Origin: Deferribacteraceae bacterium
Lineage (GTDB): Bacteria; Chrysiogenota; Deferribacteres; Deferribacterales; JAISNW01
DNA length: 6,828 nt
Direction: 5' to 3'
Assembly: GCA_031276055.1 (NCBI GenBank)
Contig: JAISNW010000028.1
Span: 1-6,828, forward strand
Shown: positions 1-5,812 of the stretch, piece after piece
Numbering within the stretch: position 1 is the stretch's first letter
Layout of the letters: the number at the start of each line of letters is the position of its first letter
Notes under the pieces: model-generated
Databases searched by the model: none
What the model was told of the DNA's origin: nothing
Seen by the model: only the letters and a program-made list of their open reading frames with translations
Translations under genes and position numbers: made by a program

Positions 1-834
1 CTTTATAGGCGGCGGCTCTTGTATTAGGCTTTTATCGATGATGGCGCAGCAGTTGTCTGGAAGAACTCTAGTGATATTATCGTAAAAGCCTCCCCCTGTA
101 ATATGAGCCATAGCGTGAACTTCAGAGCGCTGCAATACCTCTTGCACCACAGCGGTGTATATCTTGGTAGGAGTTAAAAGCAGATCTGCAACGCAGCCAA
201 AACCTTCGATGGCGTCAGTGGTTTTTAGAGCGCTATCCTCAAAAAATATCTTTCTTAAAAGGGAGTAGCCGTTGGAGTGAAAGCCAGAGGAGGCTGCCCC
301 TATTATTATATCGCCAGGCGCAACCTTGCTCTTATCCATGAGGGCGCTTTTATCCGCAATCCCTACTGCAAAGCCCGCTAGATCAAAATCCCCATCGGCG
401 TATAAGCCGGGCATCTCTGCTGTTTCTCCCCCTAAAAGAGAGACTTCGGCAATCTTGCACCCTTCAACTATCCCTGCAACAACTTCTCTTAAAATTTCAG
501 GAGACAGCTTTGAGGTGGAGATATAATCTAAAAAAAATAGAGGGTGCGCGCCCGCAACTAAGATGTCATTAATGCTCATCGCCACAAGGTCGATCCCTAT
601 GCTGGAAAGTTTCCCCGCAGCTATAGCGACTTTTAATTTAGTGCCCACGCCGTCAGTGGAAGATACCAAAACAGGCTCTCTCAACTTATGCGGGGATATA
701 TTATATATACCTGCAAACCCCCCCAACCCTCCGATTACATTAGGCGAGTGGGTGGAAGAGACCATATCTCTGATAAGGGTTACAAATCTGTTGCCTTCGT
801 CAATATTGACGCCGCTCTGTGCGTAAAAGGACAT
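1..834 (-). CDS. purM: Phosphoribosylformylglycinamidine cyclo-ligase (AIR synthetase), 3' end cut off by the window
   Basis: PurM converts FGAM and ATP to aminoimidazole ribonucleotide, the fifth step of de novo IMP synthesis, in the cytoplasm as a homodimer. The 278 visible residues align from end to end with the family as I recall it: SGVNIDEGN near residues 7-15, the Gly-rich GGLGGF at 35-40, STDGVGTKLK at 59-68, the IDLVAMSINDILVAGA stretch at 81-96, LLGGETAEMPG at 133-143, SSGFHSNGYSL at 182-192 and AHITGGGF at 243-250. Family members are usually about 345 residues, so some 65-70 C-terminal residues lie beyond the left edge. The ATG at 834 is chosen because the protein then begins at the usual family start. 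It lies 3 bases after the stop of the upstream receiver-protein gene, with a weak AAAGG ribosome-binding site inside that gene's end, so it is probably the downstream member of an operon and translationally coupled. No frameshift or missing motif is seen. Identification is secure. Confidence 0.97.
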   Translation of the reverse strand, partial: MSFYAQSGVNIDEGNRFVTLIRDMVSSTHSPNVIGGLGGFAGIYNISPHKLREPVLVSSTDGVGTKLKVAIAAGKLSSIGIDLVAMSINDILVAGAHPLFFLDYISTSKLSPEILREVVAGIVEGCKIAEVSLLGGETAEMPGLYADGDFDLAGFAVGIADKSALMDKSKVAPGDIIIGAASSGFHSNGYSLLRKIFFEDSALKTTDAIEGFGCVADLLLTPTKIYTAVVQEVLQRSEVHAMAHITGGGFYDNITRVLPDNCCAIIDKSLIQEPPPIK

Positions 835-837
835 CCG

Positions 838-2262
838 CTAGCTGCCTTTAATGATTCTTTCCAACTCTTTGCGAATCGTCTTTTCAAGCAGCTCCGGCAG
901 CATCTTCTCCAGAACAGACTTTATAGTGTCATGAAGTAAAAAATCGATGGTGGTATTGTCAAGGTATCTCTTAAATAGAGCAACAAATTCATCCTTAGGC
1001 AGTTCAAAATAGAGGCGGCTGACAGCTGTTTTATCAGGGATTATGCTCTCTGCAATCTTCTTAAAGCCCTGCTTTTCACTCTTTTCTGCGGAAGGGAAAA
1101 GCCCTAATATCTCTTTGCGTTCATCTGTTTCAGAGCTGAACAACTCCTCATTTGTTTTTCCAAGTTCCACCTCAACCCCCTCAAATTTACTATCTTCACT
1201 GTCCAGTTCTTGCAAATCGTTAAAATTTTCATCTTTCGCGGGCGGAGAAACCTCCGCAGCATCAATATCCCCATAGCCTTGTAGAGCTTGAGAAACATCG
1301 TTGTTATCAAGATCAAGCTCCAACTTGCCAATATCTGCATCGATATTTTCAGTGGCGATAACCTTATCCATGATGTCTATTACGGTTGACACATCAGGCG
1401 CTGAAGATTTATCGGCGGGGATAGATATATCTTGATAGCTATAGCCGTCTTTTGGGAAAGCTCCTTCATCTGTTTCAGCGGGCTCTATAAACTTCTGCAA
1501 AATCTCAAGCTCCACATCTTGCTCTATCCCTTCCACAATAAGATCGTTTCTTGTGACGTTCTCTGTCTTTTTACCCGCTGCAAAAACATCTGTTATAACA
1601 AACTCTGTAATAGGGGGTTCGTCATGTTCGCCTGAATTTTCTTCTTCAGAGTTATCTCCGTCATCACGGCTTTTTATTTCAGAACTTTCTAGGGTTGTGC
1701 TTTCAGAACTCTTTTCTTCAGAACTCTTTTCTTCAGAGCTGCTTGTTTCCGAAGCCTCTAACGAGACGTTTTCGCTGCTCTCAGTTGCAAGAGAACTATC
1801 TATAAGCGCTAAAGTTTTAGACTCTTCTGCTGCTAAAGGCTTTTCACCCTCTGAAACTCCACTTTCAGCAGCTCCCTCAACTTCTGCTGACCTCTTTTCC
1901 TCTGCTCTAAGGGCTGCAAGGCGTAGAACCATATTTAAGGCGGGGGCGTTAAACGGCTTTACTATATGGTGGACGATAAGAGGAAATACACCGCTTACAT
2001 CTTGAAACTGCTTAAAAGTGTTGACTAAAACTATGATCTCTGCATTAGGCGAGGCTTTCTGTAATCTGTCAAGATAGTTTGCCTCCTCATTGATAATGAG
2101 CACATCTATCAATATGCAGCTGATATTCTCAGAGCTGGCCAACGCCACCCCTTCTTCTGCATTATAGGCGTTAAACAGTTCATAAGCCTCTTTTTCAATG
2201 GTCAGCTCAACTATCTTATGTATAGTAAGGCTCTCGTCTATCAATAGGATGTTTTTCCTCAT
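838..2262 (-). CDS. Atypical response-regulator receiver protein with long acidic linker and C-terminal helical (PopZ-like?) tail
   Basis: The 474-residue protein has three parts. Residues 1-117 form a CheY-like receiver: LLIDES with acidic D9/E10, the TIHKIVELT helix, candidate phospho-acceptor D53, and K102-P103. It departs from the norm in lacking the MPxMDG loop after D53 and the usual Thr/Ser before the lysine (V80/N81 by alignment). Residues 118-400 form a low-complexity linker rich in Glu, Asp and Ser, probably disordered, with a 5-residue tandem repeat around 174-187. Residues 422-474 form an amphipathic helical tail ending LPELLEKTIRKELERIIKGS. There is no DNA-binding output domain, signal peptide or membrane segment, so a cytoplasmic adaptor or scaffold seems more likely than a transcription factor. 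The ATG at 2262 follows GGAAAGGAAT, a good but close ribosome-binding site. The gene lies 67 bases after the DUF4184 gene and 3 bases before purM. Similar receiver-plus-helical-tail proteins occur in Deltaproteobacteria from my recall; their function is unknown to me. Confidence 0.85.
   Translation of the reverse strand: MRKNILLIDESLTIHKIVELTIEKEAYELFNAYNAEEGVALASSENISCILIDVLIINEEANYLDRLQKASPNAEIIVLVNTFKQFQDVSGVFPLIVHHIVKPFNAPALNMVLRLAALRAEEKRSAEVEGAAESGVSEGEKPLAAEESKTLALIDSSLATESSENVSLEASETSSSEEKSSEEKSSESTTLESSEIKSRDDGDNSEEENSGEHDEPPITEFVITDVFAAGKKTENVTRNDLIVEGIEQDVELEILQKFIEPAETDEGAFPKDGYSYQDISIPADKSSAPDVSTVIDIMDKVIATENIDADIGKLELDLDNNDVSQALQGYGDIDAAEVSPPAKDENFNDLQELDSEDSKFEGVEVELGKTNEELFSSETDERKEILGLFPSAEKSEKQGFKKIAESIIPDKTAVSRLYFELPKDEFVALFKRYLDNTTIDFLLHDTIKSVLEKMLPELLEKTIRKELERIIKGS
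1702..1740. repeat. 15-bp in-frame tandem repeat in the receiver-protein linker
   Basis: The unit TTCAGAACTCTTTTC occurs exactly at 1702-1716 and 1717-1731, followed by a partial third copy at 1732-1740 with one mismatch. A diverged copy starts at 1678. The unit is five codons long and encodes SSEEK/EKSSE in the minus-strand gene, so changes in copy number would lengthen or shorten the acidic linker without breaking the frame. It looks like a product of replication slippage in a low-complexity coding region and not a mobile or regulatory repeat. Confidence 0.85.
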
Positions 2263-2291
2263 ATTCCTTTCCTAAAAAACCCCAGTAATTT

Positions 2292-2313
2292 AACGGAACA
2301 ATATAACACCGTT
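2292..2313. other. Short inverted repeat between the DUF4184 gene and the receiver gene
   Basis: AACGG at 2292-2296 and CCGTT at 2309-2313 form a perfect 5-bp dyad around a 12-base AT-rich centre, in the 67-base gap between the two leftward genes. Read leftward, it is followed about 13 bases later by a run of T at 2279-2274, which is too far away for a canonical intrinsic terminator. It could be a weak operator, an RNA processing hairpin or chance. The AT-rich centre also contains TATATT on the minus strand, a possible -10 element, but no convincing -35 sits at 16-18 bases. I see nothing else in this gap apart from the receiver gene's ribosome-binding site. Confidence 0.25.
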
Positions 2314-2329
2314 GAGGATAAAAATCTAC

Positions 2330-3049
2330 TCAAAAAGACTTTCTAAACTTAAAAATGAGGGAAGAGAGGGTTACAGCGGAAAAAAAAGAGGATAGAGCTA
2401 TAATAACAATATGCCAGAGAGAGTTTAGCGCGCCCCATAAGAAGAACTTATAAAAGAGAAAGGAGAGGATGAATAACCCGCCCGACAATAACCAGTATAC
2501 ATGGCGCCGCCGCTCTGCAGGTGGAATATCTGATTTTGGCAATTTATATATGTAAACAGCTATCACCGCTATTCCCAATATAGTAGAAAAGTGCTGCAAT
2601 AAGCGGTATAGAGGGATGCTGCCTGCTATTAAACTTGTGAGCGCCGCCGAATTTTCAACAAAATAGCCGTTGGCGTGTGTAAAACCATCCCATAAGATAT
2701 GGGTGGCGCTCCCTAAGAGAGCAGAAACGCAGATGATAAACCACTCCTTCTTAAAATAAGAGAGCCACTCTATATTAAGCATCTTGACAAACCTAGAGCG
2801 TATCGGCGGCGGAAGATTTATAATCAACGGTTCTCTAACTATTAAAAAGAATAGGAACAGCAGCATAATTGCAAGGGGGAGATCAAAGAAGAACAGCCCT
2901 CCTATACTATGGGAATATCTGCTTTTCATGCGGAAAAAATATTCAAAATCAGGCGCCATACTGCCAAATACAAGAGCAGGCAGACAGAGCCGCTTAAAAA
3001 GCGCTTTTAATGGGATAACAGCGGCGGGGTGGGAAAAGGTAAAAGGCAT
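2330..3049 (-). CDS. DUF4184-family polytopic membrane protein
   Basis: The 239-residue protein opens with MPFTFSHPAAVIPL and continues with GSMAPDFEYF (31-38), which I recognise as the signature of the DUF4184 family (uncharacterised integral membrane proteins). Hydrophobic segments lie at about 52-71, 103-119, 152-168, 184-203 and 210-233, consistent with an inner-membrane protein of about five spans. Polar residues recurring near membrane boundaries include H7, D34, H47, H117, D121 and H125; the last three form an HxxxDxxxH pattern in ATHILWDGFTHANG. Such His/Asp sets could bind a metal, as proposed for other membrane-bound hydrolase-like families (YdjM/DUF457), but no activity is established to my knowledge. 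The C-terminus is basic (FKFRKSF). The ATG at 3049 is preceded by AGGAG at 3057-3053, only 3 bases away; the next Met (residue 31) would remove the conserved N-terminal motif, so 3049 is kept. It is probably the first gene of the leftward unit. Family assignment is fairly sure, function unknown. Confidence 0.85.
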   Translation of the reverse strand: MPFTFSHPAAVIPLKALFKRLCLPALVFGSMAPDFEYFFRMKSRYSHSIGGLFFFDLPLAIMLLFLFFLIVREPLIINLPPPIRSRFVKMLNIEWLSYFKKEWFIICVSALLGSATHILWDGFTHANGYFVENSAALTSLIAGSIPLYRLLQHFSTILGIAVIAVYIYKLPKSDIPPAERRRHVYWLLSGGLFILSFLFYKFFLWGALNSLWHIVIIALSSFFSAVTLSSLIFKFRKSF

Positions 3050-3127
3050 ATTCTCCTAGGAAAAGATGAGTATTATTGTAATTATTATCTTTCTGCTATA
3101 TATTAACATAAGGGTGGGTCGCTGGCA
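3050..3127. promoter_or_regulatory. Divergent intergenic region, presumed to hold promoters for both units
   Basis: The two gene units diverge from these 78 bases, so both promoters should lie here or in the adjoining gene starts. For the leftward unit the best -10-like words on the minus strand are GATAAT (3089-3084) and TACAAT (near 3081-3076), neither with a good -35 at the right spacing. The leftward ribosome-binding site AGGAG is at 3057-3053. The rightward gene has only a weak, G-rich site, AAGGGTGGG at 3110-3118. No clear operator palindrome or riboswitch-like structure is visible, and the region is too short for a purine riboswitch plus expression platform. Confidence 0.5.
3076..3104 (+). 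promoter_or_regulatory. Candidate sigma-70 promoter for the Sel1-repeat gene and purD
   Basis: In the 78-base divergent intergenic region, TTGTAA (3076-3081, 4 of 6 matches to TTGACA) is separated by 17 bases from TATATT (3099-3104, 5 of 6 matches to TATAAT). Transcription would begin near 3111, giving a leader of under 20 bases before the ATG at 3128. The region is very AT-rich, so chance matches are expected. It is supported by optimal spacing and by being the only gap upstream of the Sel1-purD pair. Confidence 0.45.
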
Positions 3128-5812
3128 ATGGATTTTGATAGTTTTGATATTTTGTCCGCAGCTGAAGATGGCAAGGATTCAAAGACAGGGCATCCTGCTG
3201 TTGACAAGTTTGCAAAAAATAATACAGCCTATGTGGAAAAACTTGCTGAACAAGGTGATGCAGGGGCGCAATTTGCCGCATGGTTTCGTTATAAAAATGG
3301 GTTTCTTGCACCGGAAGATAGAGCGCTTGCCATGCGGTATCTAATGCAGGCGGCGGAGAACAAGTTCCCCGATGCCGTTTACTATCTGGCAAAAGCCTAT
3401 GCTGTAGGCGAAGCTGTTGCAAAAGATGTTGAAAAATCGATGGCTCTAGCTTTAGAAGCCGCTGAATTAGGGAGCTCTAGGGCGGCGCACTTTATAGGAG
3501 CCGCCTATGAGGTGGGTTTCAACCTCGCTGTAGATAAAGAGAAAGCGTTCTATTGGTTTATGCATGCGGCGGAAAAGGGGTTTCCCCCCTCTCAATTCAG
3601 CGTTGCTGTTGCATATGAGAACGGTTTTGGAGTTGAACAGAACGCTGATCTCTCTTTTTATTGGTATAAAGAGTGTGCAAAACATGGGTATGAGCCCGCA
3701 CTCTTTAATTTAGGATACTGCTATGAGAACGGATTTGGGGTTAATCAAGACCTTAGAAAGGCGGTAAAGCTATATAAAAGGTCTGCTGATTTAGGCAACC
3801 CCATTGCACAATTTTGGCTTGGGCTGATGTATATGACAGGCAAAGGGGTTGAAAGGGATAGTGCGGCTGCCTTTTCCTATTTCGATCTATCTGCACAGAA
3901 CGACGATACAGACGCCATGTTTGCCCTCTCCCGTTGCTATTTCTATGCGGACGGCATCGAAGAAGATAAATTCCTCTCGTTCCTCTGGTGCAAGAAGGCA
4001 GCAGAAAGGGGGCATCTTGAGGCGATGCGGGAGTTGGCGGTAAAGTATATGCAAGGCGATGGGGTGGAGATTTCTCCGTCAGAGAGCTTAAAGTGGTTTT
4101 TGAAAGCCGCTGAAGGCGGAGATGTGCCTGCTCAGTCGGATTTAGGGCTTATATATATCAACGGTTCAATAACAGAAAAGAATTACGAGCAGGCGCTTAA
4201 ATGGTTAGGCAAAGCCGCTGAGAATGGTTTTCCCCCCGCATTTTTCAACTTGGGTTTGTATTATCTTAACGAAGTTGATGCATCTTTACCTCTGGCGTTG
4301 GAGAATTTTGAAAAGGCGGCGGCAGAGGATTTTCCTCCCGCTCAATTTATGCTGGGGCAGCTGTATCAAGACGGCGATATTGTCCCTAAAGATATGGTCA
4401 AAGCGTTCCAGTGGCACAAAAAAGCGGCGGAAAACGGCTTTAAGCACTCGATGTTCGCCGTCGGGATTCAATATGAAACAGGCGATGGAGTAAAGAAAAA
4501 TATAAAAAAGGCAATTGCTTGGCTTGAAAAGGCTGCAGAGCAAGGGGTTGAATATGCTTTTATAAACCTATCGCTTATATATCTAACAGGTAAAGAGATT
4601 AAACGCAATGTTGAAAAAGCCTATGAATACGCAAAGGAAGGGGTGTTGTCAACAGATAGTGGAGCGTGCCTTCATCACCTTGCCCTCATTCATCTACGAG
4701 AAAATAAATATTATAATCCTGAAACGGCGCGGCAGTATCTAGTTAAGGCGGCTGAAAAGGGCGAACCTCGCGCTTATTATGAGCTCTACCTTATTCACTC
4801 ATCAGAGGGGGCGGAGCGCTATGACAAAAACAAGGCGTTAAATTATATCCTCTTAGGGGTAGAGGCAGGGGAAGATAGATGCCAATTCAAACTAGGTGAA
4901 TTTTCTCTAATTGGGATAAGGGCAAAAAAAGGGGTTATCGGGGTTAAACGGGATATCACCGAAGCTGTGCGCCTACTTACAAAATCAGCAGAACAGGCGA
5001 ACACGGACGCTATGTTTAAGTTGAGCAGAGTATATGAAGACGCCGCAGACTGCACAAAGGGAAGAGAAAAGGAGCTGTTTACCTCTCTAGCTTTAGAGTA
5101 CCTCTGCCGTGCTGCTAGGGACAACCACTCTCAAGCGATCTATAACCTTGCCCTCCGCCTTTACAATGGGGATGGGCTTACTCAAGATTACGATCTCGCC
5201 TTTAAGCTGTTTGGAGTTGCTGCATCAGACGGTGTTTTGGAGGCTCAATGTATGCTTGGCTGTTGTTACGCTAAGGGCGCAGGCGTTGCTCAAGATGCAG
5301 CGAGAGCTGTTGAGATATTTAAGGGTGCAGCAAAGCAAGAGTGCGGTTTAGCTGCTATGGAGTTAGGCAGAAGCTATAGCGCAGAGGGTGGGGTGGAGAT
5401 GAAGAAGGCTGCTTACTCATGGTATAACAAAGCGTTAAGGTGGGGATGTTTTGACGCCCTCTATCATCTTGCTTGCTGTTATTTCATGGGCGATGGAGTC
5501 AAAAAGAATGTTAAAAAAGGGATAAGCGGTCTACTTATATTTGCTGAACGCAAGAGATATGAAGCTGTGGAACTTCTTCTGGAGCATTTTCGAATCCATA
5601 AACCTGTAAGCGCTTATTATTGGCTCTTATATTCTGAAGACTTTTGTAGAGAAGAAGACCGTGAGCGCCGACAGCAGTTGAAAGAGGAGCTCATATCTAA
5701 ACTTACGCAGAAAGGTAGAGAGATTGTTGAGTTTGAGGTATATGACACTCTGGAATATCTAAGACGAAAAGATAGAGTTTTTATCAATAAGGTTAAAAAA
5801 GGGTTAAAATAA
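3128..5812 (+). CDS. Large Sel1-like-repeat (SLR/TPR-like) protein, about 21 repeats, cytoplasmic
   Basis: The 894-residue protein is almost entirely a solenoid of Sel1-like repeats, helix-turn-helix units of about 36 residues with the pattern AxxxLGxxYxxGxGVxxDxxKAxxWxxKAAExG. I count about 21 units, starting near residues 45, 81, 118, 154, 190, 226, 262, 298, 334, 370, 404, 440, 476, 512, 548, 584, 627, 668, 704, 741 and 776. Units around 512-660 are more diverged, with insertions near 600 and 640. The first 44 residues are acidic and non-repetitive (MDFDSFDILSAAEDG), and residues 825-894 form a charged helical tail. There is no signal peptide or membrane segment, unlike many secreted Sel1 proteins, so it should be cytoplasmic. 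Sel1 repeats are protein-interaction scaffolds, and no partner is identifiable here. The ATG at 3128 is used because an in-frame stop at 3104-3106 leaves no alternative start upstream; its ribosome-binding site is weak. The stop overlaps the purD start by one base. The Sel1 class is certain, the specific role unknown. Confidence 0.93.
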   Translation: MDFDSFDILSAAEDGKDSKTGHPAVDKFAKNNTAYVEKLAEQGDAGAQFAAWFRYKNGFLAPEDRALAMRYLMQAAENKFPDAVYYLAKAYAVGEAVAKDVEKSMALALEAAELGSSRAAHFIGAAYEVGFNLAVDKEKAFYWFMHAAEKGFPPSQFSVAVAYENGFGVEQNADLSFYWYKECAKHGYEPALFNLGYCYENGFGVNQDLRKAVKLYKRSADLGNPIAQFWLGLMYMTGKGVERDSAAAFSYFDLSAQNDDTDAMFALSRCYFYADGIEEDKFLSFLWCKKAAERGHLEAMRELAVKYMQGDGVEISPSESLKWFLKAAEGGDVPAQSDLGLIYINGSITEKNYEQALKWLGKAAENGFPPAFFNLGLYYLNEVDASLPLALENFEKAAAEDFPPAQFMLGQLYQDGDIVPKDMVKAFQWHKKAAENGFKHSMFAVGIQYETGDGVKKNIKKAIAWLEKAAEQGVEYAFINLSLIYLTGKEIKRNVEKAYEYAKEGVLSTDSGACLHHLALIHLRENKYYNPETARQYLVKAAEKGEPRAYYELYLIHSSEGAERYDKNKALNYILLGVEAGEDRCQFKLGEFSLIGIRAKKGVIGVKRDITEAVRLLTKSAEQANTDAMFKLSRVYEDAADCTKGREKELFTSLALEYLCRAARDNHSQAIYNLALRLYNGDGLTQDYDLAFKLFGVAASDGVLEAQCMLGCCYAKGAGVAQDAARAVEIFKGAAKQECGLAAMELGRSYSAEGGVEMKKAAYSWYNKALRWGCFDALYHLACCYFMGDGVKKNVKKGISGLLIFAERKRYEAVELLLEHFRIHKPVSAYYWLLYSEDFCREEDRERRQQLKEELISKLTQKGREIVEFEVYDTLEYLRRKDRVFINKVKKGLK

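Noticed and set aside
1553..2005. A 150-codon open frame on the plus strand, very rich in Ser/Leu
   Set aside because: It is the antisense of the Ser/Glu-rich linker of the receiver gene. GAA/TCT-type codons read backwards rarely give stops, and it has no family likeness or ribosome-binding site of note.
2274..2313. Intrinsic terminator after the DUF4184 gene
   Set aside because: The only dyad has a 5-bp stem with a 12-base loop, and the T run on the minus strand lies about 13 bases downstream, so it does not fit an intrinsic terminator.
3050..3127. Purine riboswitch or PurR-type operator in the divergent region
   Set aside because: The region is only 78 bases, AT-rich, with no visible three-way-junction pairing and no convincing palindrome.
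3096..3422. A 108-codon minus-strand open frame overlapping the start of the Sel1 gene
   Set aside because: It is antisense to clear Sel1 repeats, has a composition rich in Gln/His/Leu typical of shadow frames, and no recognisable domain.
3260..5557. DNA-level repeat array or CRISPR-like periodicity in the large rightward gene
   Set aside because: The 108-base periodicity comes from protein-level Sel1 units that are diverged at the DNA level; there are no identical direct repeats with unique spacers.
838..5812. Defence island or mobile-element cargo between the purine genes
   Set aside because: No nuclease, helicase, toxin, transposase, integrase or flanking direct repeat is visible, and codon character by eye is similar to the pur genes.
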